DNA of 17,239 nt from Deinococcus sp. (GCA_025351205.1 JANXWI010000142.1:1-17239); one strand, 5' to 3'; shown: positions 6,551 to 16,784, numbered from the stretch's first letter. Made by a program: numbers and translations. Notes: a model not told the origin generated them from the letters alone.

Positions 6551-7738
6551 ATGAAGAAACTCGGTCTATCCACCCTGACCCTCGGCGCACTCAGCCTCGG
6601 CGTACTCGCCCTGGGCAGCGCCAATGCCGCCACCGTGATCAAGATCGCCAGCATGTCGCCCCTGACCGGCAGCAGCAGCGACCTGGGCCTCCAGATTCGC
6701 AACGCCACGGAGCTGGCCATCAGAGACAACAAGTCGGCCTTCACCGCGCTTGGATTCGACCTCCAGTTCGTGGCCTACGACGACCAGGCCGACCCCACCA
6801 CCGGCACCGCCAACGCCCGCCGCATCGCCGCCGACAACAGCATCCTGGCGATGGTGGGCACACTCAACTCGGGCGTGGTCATTCCGAGCAGCGAGGTGCT
6901 GGCCCCCAGCCACGTCGCCATCGTGTCGCCCGCCAACACCAACCCCAAGGTCACCGACCGTGGGCTGGCCAACATGAACCGCATCTGCGCCCGCGACGAC
7001 TCGCAGGGACCCGCCGGGGCCGACTACCTGGTGAGCACCCTGAAGGCCAAGCGCGTCTACGTGCTCAACGACAAGACCCCCTACGGGCAGGGTCTGGCCG
7101 ACGCCGCCGAAGCCTTCATGAAGACCAAGAGCGCGACCATCGTGGCGTCCGAGGGCACCGAGGAGAAGAGCGACTTCTCCAGCATCATCGGCAAGATCAA
7201 GGCGTCCAAGGCCGACGCCATCTACTTCGGCGGGCTGTACGGTCAGGTCGGCCCCTTTTCCAAGCAGCTGCGTGAAGCGGGCGTGAGCATTCCGGTGATG
7301 GGCGGCGACGGCTACGACAGCCCCGACCTGCTCTCGCTGGCGGGCGCCGGCGCGAAGGACATCTACTTCACCACCGTCGCTCCCCCGCTAACCGCCGTGC
7401 CCGCCGCGCGCGTGCTGTCGAGCCGCTACAACGCCGCGTACAAGAAGCCGCTCGCAGGCTTCGGCATCATGGGCTACGACAGCGCCAAGGTCGTCATCAG
7501 CGGCGTGCTGAGCGCCATCAAGGCCAACGGCAACAAGCTGCCCACCCGCACCCAGGTCGAGACCGCCATTCGCGGTACCAAGCTCTCGGCGGGCCTGCTG
7601 ACCGGCGCCATCGACTTCAACAGCGTCGGGGACCGCACCAGCGCCAAGATGTACATCATCCAGGTCAAGAACAGCGCCGCTGGCAAGCTGGATTTCAGCA
7701 CCGCCGGAACGGTGACCGTCAAGTCCAGCAAGCAGTAA
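6551..7738 (+). CDS. livJ: Branched-chain amino-acid ABC transporter, substrate-binding protein
   Basis: This 395-residue periplasmic type I binding protein (Peripla_BP_6) captures leucine-type amino acids and delivers them to LivHM. The start at ATG 6551 follows TGGAGG (6541-6546) and opens a clear signal peptide (MKKLGLSTLTLGALSLG, cleavage after SANA). The longer frame from 6515 would put 12 residues before that signal and lacks a ribosome-binding site. Mature landmarks are IKIASMSPLTGSSSDLGLQI, FVAYDDQADPTTGTANARRI, the ligand-site strand VGTLNSGVVIPSSEVL, VYVLNDKTPYGQGLADA and FGGLYGQVGPFSKQLREAG. It is the first gene of the operon, with its own strong promoter. The hairpin after its stop separates it from livH. 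Members of this family may bind other amino acids or amides, so the exact ligand is inferred from the complete liv set. Confidence 0.93.
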   Translation: MKKLGLSTLTLGALSLGVLALGSANAATVIKIASMSPLTGSSSDLGLQIRNATELAIRDNKSAFTALGFDLQFVAYDDQADPTTGTANARRIAADNSILAMVGTLNSGVVIPSSEVLAPSHVAIVSPANTNPKVTDRGLANMNRICARDDSQGPAGADYLVSTLKAKRVYVLNDKTPYGQGLADAAEAFMKTKSATIVASEGTEEKSDFSSIIGKIKASKADAIYFGGLYGQVGPFSKQLREAGVSIPVMGGDGYDSPDLLSLAGAGAKDIYFTTVAPPLTAVPAARVLSSRYNAAYKKPLAGFGIMGYDSAKVVISGVLSAIKANGNKLPTRTQVETAIRGTKLSAGLLTGAIDFNSVGDRTSAKMYIIQVKNSAAGKLDFSTAGTVTVKSSKQ

Positions 7739-7762
7739 ACGCCCTGAATTCAAAGTGACACG

Positions 7763-7803
7763 AGGGGGCGGGCCGGAGGCGTAAAGCTCCCGGCCCGCCC
7801 CCT
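7763..7803 (+). terminator. GC-rich hairpin between livJ and livH (partial terminator or mRNA stabiliser)
   Basis: Bases 7763-7776 pair perfectly with 7790-7803 (14 bp, GGGGGCGGGCCGG arm) around a 13-base loop. The tail TTCTTGTGTG is only moderately T-rich. Placed 24 bases after livJ in an otherwise co-directional operon, it probably reduces read-through or protects the livJ mRNA end, raising the binding protein over the permease subunits. Confidence 0.7.
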
Positions 7804-7944
7804 TCTTGTGTGGACCTGTCCTCCCGCCGACGTTGTTCCGAATCCGTGTCAGACTGGGCGCGTCAACATCAGACTGTTTCCCTTTCGATACCCGTCCCTT
7901 TCACTGTGTCTGGTCAACTCTCTGGTTCTACTCCGAGGTCAAGC

Positions 7945-8928
7945 GTGGAAAATTTCGTCACCGGCATCCTGATCAACGGCCTGCTGATCGGCACGCTGTA
8001 CGCCATCATCGCGCTGGGCTACACCATGGTGTACGGGGTCCTCCAGCTCATCAACTTCGCTCACTCGGAGGTGTTCCTCACCGGCGGCGTGGTGGCCTTC
8101 GAGATTTTCCGGGTGCTCTCGCCCGCCCCGGGGGCCGAACCCGGCACGGGCATGAACCCGTATCTGGTGTTCGCTGTGGCGCTCGTCACGGCCATCGTGG
8201 TGTGCGGCGCCCTGAACATCGTGATCGAGCGCCTGGCCTACCGCCCGCTCAGGAACGCGCCCAAGCTGGTACCGCTCATCTCGGCCATCGGGGTATCGCT
8301 GATCTTGCAGGACGTGATCAAGCTGCTCGAAGGCTTCCAGGGCCGCTTTCAGCTGGCGGTCAACGTGCCCGGCGCGTTCACACGCACGGTCTTCACGGTT
8401 GCCGACACCAACGTGAAAGGAATCGACCTGACGCTGCTGATCGTGGCCGCCGTGATGCTGTTCGGTTTAAATAGGCTGGTCAACCACAGCCGGGTGGGCC
8501 GCGCCATCCGGGCGGTGGCCCAGGACCGGGTGACCGCTGGCCTGATGGGCATCGATTCAAACCGCATGATCTCGCTGACCTTCCTGATCGGCGGGGCGCT
8601 GGGCGGGGTGGGCGGGGTGCTGTTCGCGCTCAAGTTTCCCAACCTCGACCCCTACAGCGGCACCATTCCCGGTATCAAGGCCTTCAGTGCCGCCGTGCTG
8701 GGCGGTATCGGCAGCATTCCCGGCGCGGTGCTGGGCGGGCTGGTGCTGGGCATCATCGAGAATTTTCTGGGGTCGCTGAGCGGTCTGGTGTTCATCTTCC
8801 CCAAGCTGGCCTTTCTGGGGGCCATCAAGGCGGAATACAAGGACGTGGGCGCATTTATCGCCCTGATCGTGATCCTGATTTTCAAGCCTTCTGGTCTGCT
8901 GGGCCGCAACGCCACAGAGAAAGTATGA
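7945..8928 (+). CDS. livH: Branched-chain amino-acid ABC transporter, permease LivH
   Basis: This 327-residue inner-membrane permease pairs with LivM to form the channel. The start is GTG 7945-7947, five bases after GAGGTC (7934-7939), which makes the protein begin VENFVTGILINGLLIGTLYA. The frame stays open upstream to 7810, but that part is hydrophilic and unlike the family. Landmarks are YGVLQLINFAHSEVF near residue 30, the IERLAYRPLRNAPKL cytoplasmic loop, the coupling segment SRVGRAIRAVAQDRVTAGLM followed by GIDSNRMISLTFLIGGALGG, and AVLGGIGSIPGAVLGGL. Hydrophobic helices run throughout. The livM start lies 22 bases beyond its stop. The gap to livJ is 206 bases and contains the hairpin but no second promoter I would defend. 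Confidence 0.93.
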   Translation: MENFVTGILINGLLIGTLYAIIALGYTMVYGVLQLINFAHSEVFLTGGVVAFEIFRVLSPAPGAEPGTGMNPYLVFAVALVTAIVVCGALNIVIERLAYRPLRNAPKLVPLISAIGVSLILQDVIKLLEGFQGRFQLAVNVPGAFTRTVFTVADTNVKGIDLTLLIVAAVMLFGLNRLVNHSRVGRAIRAVAQDRVTAGLMGIDSNRMISLTFLIGGALGGVGGVLFALKFPNLDPYSGTIPGIKAFSAAVLGGIGSIPGAVLGGLVLGIIENFLGSLSGLVFIFPKLAFLGAIKAEYKDVGAFIALIVILIFKPSGLLGRNATEKV

Positions 8929-8950
8929 TCGCCATGACCAAGGAGAACAT

Positions 8951-10639
8951 ATGACCGCCTCGCTGCTGCGCCCCAAAAAGGCTGGCCCGGACGCCCCGGA
9001 CCGCACCCTGTGGCTGGTCGCGTACACCCTCCTGACCGGGCTGCTGCTGTTCTGGGGCAGTGGTCGCCTGGACCCCGGCACCAAATTCAATTCCGTGGTG
9101 CTGTCGTTCGTGTTCGCCGCCTTCCTGGGCAGCCTGCTGCTGGCCTACCAGTGGCGGGCCAACGGCGCGGTCAAGGTGCTGGTGGGCGTGTTCGTGCTGA
9201 TCTTCGTGGTGCCCGACATCGGGCGCGGCAACGGCAGCTTTTTCGACCTCGCCATCCAGATGTGTATCTTCGCCGCGCTGGCCCTGGGTCTGAACATCGT
9301 GGTGGGGCAGGCCGGACTGCTCGACCTGGGCTACGTGGCTTTTTTTGCGGTGGGCGCGTACCTGTGGGGGATTTTCGGCAGCGGACAGTTTCAGGGCATC
9401 GTCAAGTCCGACCTGCCGTTCGTGCCGCTTGGGGTTGGAGACTGGCTGATTCCGCTGCTGCTCACGCTGGCGGGCGTGGCGGGCTACCTCTGGATGAAGG
9501 CCATCGACAGAGCGCACCCCGGTTCGCTGAAACCAAGAGGCGGCCAGCGGGCGGCCCGCGCCTTCTCGGTGCTGCTGATCGTGATCGGCGTGGTGGGCAT
9601 TCTGGTGCTGGTCGCCACCCTGATCAACGCCGCCATCACCAGCCACTACAACGGCCAGCCCGCCGCCCTGAGCGCCCTGGCAAGCGGCATCAACCCCAAC
9701 TTCTTCTGGCTGTTCATTATTCTGGCGGTGGCGGTGGCGGCCATCGCGGGCGTGCTGATCGGCCTGCCGGTGCTGAAGCTCAAGGGCGATTATCTGGCCA
9801 TCGTGACGCTCGGGCTGGGCGAGGTGATCCGGGTCTTCGCCAACAACCTGACCAAGTACACCAGCGGGCCGCAGGGCATCAGCGGCGTGACCACCGCGCC
9901 GGTCTCGCTGCTCGATAAACTGGCCGGGGCGCTGGGCTTTCCACCCGAGCAGTTCAAGCTGTTCTTTCTGTACTTTCTGGTGCTGCTGGTCATCGGCGTG
10001 GTCATCACGGTCAACGTGCGCCTCAGCCGCAGCAACATCGGGCGGGCCTGGGTCGCCATCCGTGAAGACGAGATCGCCGCGCAGGCGATGGGCGTGCCGC
10101 TGGTGCGGACCAAGATCATGGCGTTTGCCACCGGGGCCAGTTTCGCCGGGGTCATGGGCGTCATCTTTGCCGCCAAGCAGCAGTTCATCTCGCCCGAGAG
10201 CTTCACCTTCTTTCAGAGCATCAGCGTCCTGACGATGGTGATTCTGGGCGGCATGGGCAACATCGCGGGCGTGATCCTGGGCGCGGCGGTGGTCACGCTG
10301 CTCAACCTGTCGATCCTGACCGCCCTGTCGGAAACGCTCCAGGCGCTGCCCAACTTCAACAGCAACCTCGACCCGGCCAAGTACAACCGCCTGATCTTCG
10401 GGGCCATCCTGGTGCTGATGATGCTGTTCCGGCCAGAAGGGTTGCTGCCGTCTGCGAGGCAGAAGATCATGATGCACGAGAACGACGACACCGACCCCGC
10501 GCTGGATTCCCTGAACGACGACGGAGCCATCGGCGGCGCGCTGGGAACGGGCGCACCCGGCATGCCCGACGTCACCTCGCCGGGGCAGGCCACCAGCGCC
10601 GAGAACACGCCCATTGACCGTACCGGGGGCAGACAGTGA
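8951..10639 (+). CDS. livM: Branched-chain amino-acid ABC transporter, permease LivM (extended form)
   Basis: This is the second channel subunit, with ATG 8951 preceded by AAGGAG (8940-8945). At 562 residues it is well beyond the E. coli protein (about 425). The family core begins near residue 100 (ALGLNIVVGQAGLLDLGYVA) and includes LKLKGDYLAIVTLGLGEVIR, TSGPQGISGV, the coupling block SNIGRAWVAIREDEIAAQAM and LGGMGNIAGVILGAAVVTL, ending with LMMLFRPEGLLPSARQ. Added pieces are an N-terminal section with extra hydrophobic helices, a middle insertion around residues 150-250, and a hydrophilic Asp/Gly/Pro-rich tail of about 58 residues that probably lies in the cytoplasm next to the ATPases. The stop overlaps the livG start (GTGA), so LivG synthesis is coupled. 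The membrane role is certain; the purpose of the tail is unknown. Confidence 0.93.
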   Translation: MTASLLRPKKAGPDAPDRTLWLVAYTLLTGLLLFWGSGRLDPGTKFNSVVLSFVFAAFLGSLLLAYQWRANGAVKVLVGVFVLIFVVPDIGRGNGSFFDLAIQMCIFAALALGLNIVVGQAGLLDLGYVAFFAVGAYLWGIFGSGQFQGIVKSDLPFVPLGVGDWLIPLLLTLAGVAGYLWMKAIDRAHPGSLKPRGGQRAARAFSVLLIVIGVVGILVLVATLINAAITSHYNGQPAALSALASGINPNFFWLFIILAVAVAAIAGVLIGLPVLKLKGDYLAIVTLGLGEVIRVFANNLTKYTSGPQGISGVTTAPVSLLDKLAGALGFPPEQFKLFFLYFLVLLVIGVVITVNVRLSRSNIGRAWVAIREDEIAAQAMGVPLVRTKIMAFATGASFAGVMGVIFAAKQQFISPESFTFFQSISVLTMVILGGMGNIAGVILGAAVVTLLNLSILTALSETLQALPNFNSNLDPAKYNRLIFGAILVLMMLFRPEGLLPSARQKIMMHENDDTDPALDSLNDDGAIGGALGTGAPGMPDVTSPGQATSAENTPIDRTGGRQ

Positions 10640-11484
10640 GCGCCCTGCTGAGCAAGGCGGCGGCGGGCAGTGTGTTGAGCGTCAAGGCGCTGACCAAAAC
10701 CTTCGGCGGGCTGCTGGCGGTCAACGCCGTGGACCTGGAGGTGCCCAGGGCCAGCATCGTGAGCGTGATCGGGCCGAACGGCGCGGGCAAGACCACCTTC
10801 TTCAACATGATCACCGGCATCTACGAACCCGACGCGGGCAGCATCGAACTCGACGGGCGCGACCTGGTGGGGCTGCGGCCCGATCAGGTCACCAAGGCGG
10901 GCATCGCGCGGACCTTTCAGAACATCCGGCTGTTCGCCTCCATGACCGCCGAGGAGAACATCCTGGTGGGCCGCCACCCGCGCCTCAAGGCCGGGTACGT
11001 GGACGCGCTGCTGCGGACCCGCAAGTTCCGCGAAGACGAGGAGAGCGCCCATGAGGCAGCAGGAGTGCTGCTCGACTTCGTGGGTCTCAAGCGGCAGGCG
11101 CAGGAGCTGTCCACCAGCCTGCCCTACGGCGACCAGCGCAGACTGGAGATCGCCCGCGCTCTGGCCACCAACCCCAAGGTGATCCTGCTCGACGAACCCG
11201 CCGCCGGCATGAACCCGCGCGAGACCGAGAACCTCAAGGCCCTGATCCGCTCCGTCCGCGACGAGTTGGGCGTGACCGTCGTTCTCATCGAACACGACAT
11301 GCGGCTGGTGATGACGCTCAGCGAATATATTACCGTGCTGGATTACGGCACCAAGATTGCCGAGGGGCTGCCTCACGTGGTCCGCAGCGACGCCAAGGTG
11401 ATGGAGGCGTACCTGGGGCGCGGGGCAGCGGCGGGCGAGTACGGCAAACAGCAGAGCGGAACGGACGGTGTAGCCCATGTCTGA
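10636..11484 (+). CDS. livG: Branched-chain amino-acid ABC transporter, ATPase LivG
   Basis: One of the two cytoplasmic ATPases that power LivHM, 282 residues. The GTG start is inside the livM stop, with GGGGGC upstream as ribosome-binding sequence. Motifs in order are Walker A GPNGAGKTT (46-54), the Q-loop region IARTFQNIRLF, the LivG-type signature LPYGDQRRLEIARAL (about 162-176) in place of LSGGQ, Walker B VILLDEPAAGMNP (about 182-194) with the catalytic Glu, and the H-loop VVLIEHDM. The order and signature separate LivG from LivF. The 3' end overlaps livF by 8 bases. Nothing is missing, so it should be active. Confidence 0.95.
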   Translation: MSALLSKAAAGSVLSVKALTKTFGGLLAVNAVDLEVPRASIVSVIGPNGAGKTTFFNMITGIYEPDAGSIELDGRDLVGLRPDQVTKAGIARTFQNIRLFASMTAEENILVGRHPRLKAGYVDALLRTRKFREDEESAHEAAGVLLDFVGLKRQAQELSTSLPYGDQRRLEIARALATNPKVILLDEPAAGMNPRETENLKALIRSVRDELGVTVVLIEHDMRLVMTLSEYITVLDYGTKIAEGLPHVVRSDAKVMEAYLGRGAAAGEYGKQQSGTDGVAHV

Positions 11485-12307
11485 ATACAACCCCATGCAG
11501 CCAACCCCTGAACCGTCTCCATGGAAGCCGCCAGCATTGGCAGGCGACAGCCCCGCATCTCGTAGCTCCATTGCTGACAGCTCAGGTGTTGTGCCGATGC
11601 TGGAACTGACGGACATCCACACCTACTACGGCCATATTCACGCCCTGAAAGGTGTAACGCTGCACGTGATGCAGGGCGAGATCATCGCGCTGATCGGCGG
11701 CAACGGCGCGGGCAAAACCACCACGCTGCGCACCATTTCCGGCATGCAGAAACCCAGGATGGGCACGCTGCACTATCTGGGCCAGGACATCGCAGGGGTG
11801 CGGCCAGACACCATCATGCAGCGCGGCATGAGCCACGTGCCGGAGGGCCGCCGCATCTTCGGGCAGCTGACCGTGCGCGAGAACCTGGAGATCGGGGCCT
11901 ACACCGTGAGCGACAAGGCCACCATCGAGAGCCGCATCCAAGAGGGTTTCGAGTTCTTTCCGCGCCTGAAAGAGCGTGAAAAGCAGCTGGGCGGCACGCT
12001 GTCGGGCGGCGAACAGCAGATGCTCGCCATCGCCCGCGCCCTGATGGTGGCCCCCAAACTGCTGCTGCTCGACGAGCCCAGCATGGGCCTGTCGCCGCTG
12101 TTCGTGGAAACCATCTTCGACATCGTGCAGCGCCTGAACCGTGAGCGCGGCACCACCATTCTGCTGGTCGAGCAGAACGCCAGCATGGCCCTGGGCATTG
12201 CCCAGAGGGCCTACGTGCTGCAAACCGGCGAGATCAGGCTCCAGGGGCCAGCCTCAGAGATCGCCAGCAACGAGAGCGTGAGGAAGGCGTATCTGGGCGA
12301 GGACTGA
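11477..12307 (+). CDS. livF: Branched-chain amino-acid ABC transporter, ATPase LivF
   Basis: The second ATPase of the importer, 276 residues if started at ATG 11477, which overlaps livG by 8 bases. This gives a Pro/Ser-rich leader of about 40 residues before the family start. An internal ATG at 11597 (MLELTDIHTYYGHIHALKG) matches the usual LivF length of about 235. Neither start has a strong ribosome-binding site, so the leader may not be translated. Motifs are Walker A GGNGAGKTT (74-82), the block SHVPEGRRIFGQLTVRENL, signature LSGGEQQMLAIARAL (175-189), Walker B LLLLDEPSMGLSP (195-207), and LLVEQNA where other ABC ATPases have the H-loop His, normal for LivF. It is the last gene of the operon. 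No hairpin terminator follows. Confidence 0.94.
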   Translation: MSEYNPMQPTPEPSPWKPPALAGDSPASRSSIADSSGVVPMLELTDIHTYYGHIHALKGVTLHVMQGEIIALIGGNGAGKTTTLRTISGMQKPRMGTLHYLGQDIAGVRPDTIMQRGMSHVPEGRRIFGQLTVRENLEIGAYTVSDKATIESRIQEGFEFFPRLKEREKQLGGTLSGGEQQMLAIARALMVAPKLLLLDEPSMGLSPLFVETIFDIVQRLNRERGTTILLVEQNASMALGIAQRAYVLQTGEIRLQGPASEIASNESVRKAYLGED

Positions 12308-12319
12308 AAATCGGAGGAT

Positions 12320-12385
12320 CAGCTCGGCCCCATCGGCTCGGCCCCATCAGCTCAGCCCCTTCAGCTCAGCCCCTTCAGCTCAGAA
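12320..12385. repeat. 14-bp tandem repeat array, 4.7 copies
   Basis: Units CAGCTCGGCCCCAT, CGGCTCGGCCCCAT, then CAGCTCAGCCCCTT twice, and a ten-base partial unit follow without gaps from 12320. The first two and second two form two subtypes, so the array grew by at least two duplication events. The 14-bp period breaks reading frames, which fits non-coding DNA. Confidence 0.88.
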
Positions 12386-12487
12386 CCCGGAGAAGCTCTC
12401 ATACAGCCTCGCGCGCAAATTCCGGAGCCGAGACCAGCGCGTTCTGGACGCACACATTCAGAATGCCGGGCCAGCCGACCCTCACAG

Positions 12488-12516
12488 TTGACACGTCTGG
12501 TGGCCCGCCCTACTCT
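12488..12516 (+). promoter_or_regulatory. Promoter candidate for the peptide-binding protein gene
   Basis: A perfect TTGACA (12488-12493) is followed after 17 bases by TACTCT (12511-12516). The -35 is full consensus and the -10 keeps the three most conserved bases. Transcription would begin near 12523, giving a leader of about 120 bases. Confidence 0.55.
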
Positions 12517-12644
12517 TATCGCCAGCACCGTTCATCAAGTCCTGGCCTCCCTGTCATCTGCACTTCATGTCCGCGCTGTCTGACTGTTCCCCCAGCCCAT
12601 ACACAGACCACAGCCACAGCCCCCTATCCAACCGGAGGAAGCCA

Positions 12645-14228
<1,584 letters not shown>

Positions 14229-14297
14229 GACTCGTTTCGTAGGCTCAGTTTCTGGACCCTGCTTCATGTCCTGAGCGGCCACAGGTTCAACCGCACG

Positions 14298-14336
14298 CCA
14301 GCCCCCATTGCAGTCAGGCGGGGGCTGGTTTGATTT
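14298..14336 (+). terminator. Rho-independent terminator after the peptide-binding protein gene
   Basis: CCAGCCCCC (14298-14306) pairs with GGGGGCTGG (14320-14328) around a 13-base loop and is followed by TTTGATTT. It is 70 bases after the stop. Partial read-through would explain how the permease genes downstream are expressed at a lower level. Confidence 0.75.
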
Positions 14337-14413
14337 GGGGCCGTATCCTCACAGGGACAGAAGTTCGAGGATTCCAGACCGCCGCCACTTTCCACGTTTC
14401 AGTTTCAATATGC

Positions 14414-14419
14414 AAGGAG
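14414..14419 (+). promoter_or_regulatory. Ribosome-binding site that sets a TTG start
   Basis: AAGGAG lies six bases before TTG 14426-14428. No in-frame ATG or GTG with suitable spacing exists, and translation from this TTG gives the expected N-terminus of a DppB-type permease. Confidence 0.8.
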
Positions 14420-14425
14420 CCTCTC

Positions 14426-15463
14426 TTGGGCGTATTTGTTCTCCGCCGCTTATGGCGCACCCTGCTGGTGCTCATCGGCATCAGCGTGGTGGTGTTCGCC
14501 TTCGTGCGTGCCCTGCCGGGCGACCCGGCCACCGCCATTCTGGGCGAGCGGGCCAACCCCGAGTCGGTGGCCCGGCTGACAAAGCAGCTTGGCCTCGACA
14601 AGCCCTGGTTTCTGAATCTGGCCGAGCCAGGCAGGCTGTTCGACGCCCAGTACCCCAAATACCTGGGCAAGGTGCTCAGCGGCGACCTCGACAAGGGCCA
14701 GAAGTCGCAGATTCCGGTGGCCGACGAGCTGAAAAGCCGCTTTCCGGCCACGCTGGAACTGTCGCTGGCGGCCATGTTTTTTGCGCTGATCGTGGGGCTG
14801 CCCGCCGGGATCGTGGCCGCACTGCGGCGCAACAGCGTCTGGGACAGTCTGGCGACCACCATCAGCCTGGTCGGCGTGAGCATGCCGGTGTTCTGGCTGG
14901 GCCTGCTGCTCAGTTACTACTTTGCCGTGGTGCTGGGCTGGTTTCCGCCGAGCAGCCGCCTCTCGGTGGGCGTGGACCTTCAGCCGCTGACCGGCATGGA
15001 CGTGCTCGACGGCCTGCTGCGGGGCCGCCCGGACGTGAGCTGGGACGCGCTGCGCCACCTCGTTCTGCCCGCCATCACGCTGGGCAGCATTCCGATGGCG
15101 ATCACCGCGCGCATCACGCGCAGCTCGCTGCTCGAAGTCTTGGGCCAGGACTACGTGCGGACCGCCAAGGCCAAGGGGCTGGCCCCCAGGCTGGTCACGC
15201 TCAAGCACGCCATGCGTAACGCGATGCTGCCGGTGGTGACGGTGGTGGGCCTGCAAGCCGGGCTGCTGCTGGGCGGCGCGGTGTTGACCGAGACCATCTT
15301 CAGCTGGCCGGGCCTGGGGTCGTGGCTGTACGACGCGATTTCCGGGCGCGATTACCCGGTCATCCAGGGCGGCGTGATCTTCGCGGCCCTGGTGGTGAGC
15401 GTGGTCAATCTGGCCGTGGACCTGAGTTACGCCCTGCTGGACCCACGAATTCAGTACCGATAG
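14426..15463 (+). CDS. DppB-type peptide ABC transporter permease
   Basis: A 345-residue inner-membrane permease (BPD_transp_1 with the DppB N-terminal region). With the TTG start it begins MGVFVLRRLWRTLLVLIGIS, the usual first helix followed by VVVFAFVRALPGDPAT. A periplasmic loop with ARLTKQLGLDKPWF and YLGKVLSGDLDKG precedes helices such as SLVGVSMPVFWLGLLLSYYF. The EAA coupling motif is DYVRTAKAKGLAPRLVTLKH with AMRNAMLPVV, and the C-terminus has AISGRDYPVIQGGVIF. It forms the channel with the DppC-type protein. Longer open frame exists up to 14330, but it runs through the terminator and is not family-like. The next permease gene begins 121 bases later, an unusually long gap filled by a repeat pair. 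Confidence 0.93.
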   Translation: MGVFVLRRLWRTLLVLIGISVVVFAFVRALPGDPATAILGERANPESVARLTKQLGLDKPWFLNLAEPGRLFDAQYPKYLGKVLSGDLDKGQKSQIPVADELKSRFPATLELSLAAMFFALIVGLPAGIVAALRRNSVWDSLATTISLVGVSMPVFWLGLLLSYYFAVVLGWFPPSSRLSVGVDLQPLTGMDVLDGLLRGRPDVSWDALRHLVLPAITLGSIPMAITARITRSSLLEVLGQDYVRTAKAKGLAPRLVTLKHAMRNAMLPVVTVVGLQAGLLLGGAVLTETIFSWPGLGSWLYDAISGRDYPVIQGGVIFAALVVSVVNLAVDLSYALLDPRIQYR

Positions 15464-15473
15464 GGCTTGTCAT

Positions 15474-15569
15474 GCGTGGCCTGTGGCCCGTGGGCAAAGC
15501 CCGGAGAACTTGACTCCAGCAAGGTGTCCTGGCTGTCCCTACACGCTACAGGCCACGAGCCACACGCAC
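15474..15569. repeat. Inverted pair of GTGGC-rich 28-bp repeat (copies A and B)
   Basis: Copy A (15474-15494, plus) and copy B (15541-15569, minus) match the consensus GTGTGGCnCGTGGCYWGTRG followed by CnTGTRGG. Ten bases (CGTGGCCTGT) are identical in the two arms, and 16 of 20 pair overall, so the region can fold back on itself in DNA or mRNA. Copy A lacks the first seven bases. It lies in the leader of the DppC-type gene. Confidence 0.75.
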
Positions 15570-15584
15570 ATTAAAAGGAGTTCC

Positions 15585-16529
<945 letters not shown>

Positions 16530-16531
16530 AA

Positions 16532-16560
16532 GCGTGTGGCACGTGGCTTGTAGCCTGTAG
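16532..16560 (+). repeat. 28-bp GTGGC-rich repeat, copy C
   Basis: It begins GTGTGGCACGTGGC at 16534, two bases into the interval, and continues TTGTAGCCTGTAG, matching copies B and D over 27 bases with scattered changes. It starts three bases after the dppC-type stop, so it is part of that transcript. Confidence 0.75.
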
Positions 16561-16614
16561 AAAAGGCCGGAGCCAGGGTCTCTAATACAGCACCACCAAT
16601 CTGCCGGAGATTCT

Positions 16615-16669
16615 CTTCCCCTCTACCTCTGGGAGAGGGGCCTCGCGCAGCGAGGGGGTGAGGGGGAAG
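16615..16669. repeat. Compound hairpin element (CCCCTCT...AGAGGGG type)
   Basis: CCCCTCT (16618-16624) can pair with AGAGGGG (16634-16640), and CCTCGC (16641-16646) pairs with GCGAGG (16650-16655). Alternatively CTTCCCC (16615-16621) pairs with GGGGAAG (16663-16669), and a longer stem then encloses the second hairpin. The first two folds cannot all coexist with the outer one. It resembles intergenic hairpin repeats I have seen in many high-GC genomes. It could act as a terminator for the dppBC transcript, although no T-run follows. Confidence 0.65.
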
Positions 16670-16756
16670 CAGGCCGGGCGTTCGAGACACACTCTGTAGG
16701 AGACTCACCCTGATCGGTTGATGCCGCGCCAGGCCGGTTGAAACATCCTCGTCCTT

Positions 16757-16784
16757 CCCACATGCCACTGGCCACGCGCCACAC
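16757..16784 (-). repeat. 28-bp GTGGC-rich repeat, copy D
   Basis: On the minus strand it reads GTGTGGCGCGTGGCC then AGTGGCATGTGGG, the same element as copies B and C. It faces copy C, so the pair flanks the compound hairpin as long-range inverted repeats. Confidence 0.75.

Larger units (their letters stand above)
12308..12644. other. Intergenic region between livF and the peptide-binding protein gene
   Basis: These 337 bases contain no convincing gene. A 14-bp tandem repeat occupies the start, followed by mixed GC-rich sequence, a promoter candidate at 12488-12516, and about 120 bases of leader that end in the ribosome-binding site CGGAGGAAG (12634-12642). Confidence 0.75.

Noticed and set aside
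6208..7275. Plus-strand open frame running from the intergenic region into livJ in another frame
   Set aside because: It passes through the promoter and becomes Arg/Gln/His-rich where livJ begins, so it is a shadow of livJ.
7832..7843. GTTGTTCCGAAT also found at 2234 and 2252 in the S4 gene
   Set aside because: Twelve shared bases between two places in 17 kb are expected by chance, and the flanks differ.
8882..10477. Long minus-strand open frame opposite livM (531 codons)
   Set aside because: Its product is rich in His, Gln, Arg and Asp with no family pattern. It mirrors the codon bias of livM, a common artefact in GC-rich DNA.
10213..11622. Minus-strand open frame opposite livM/livG
   Set aside because: It crosses two certain genes and shows no recognisable domain or start signal.
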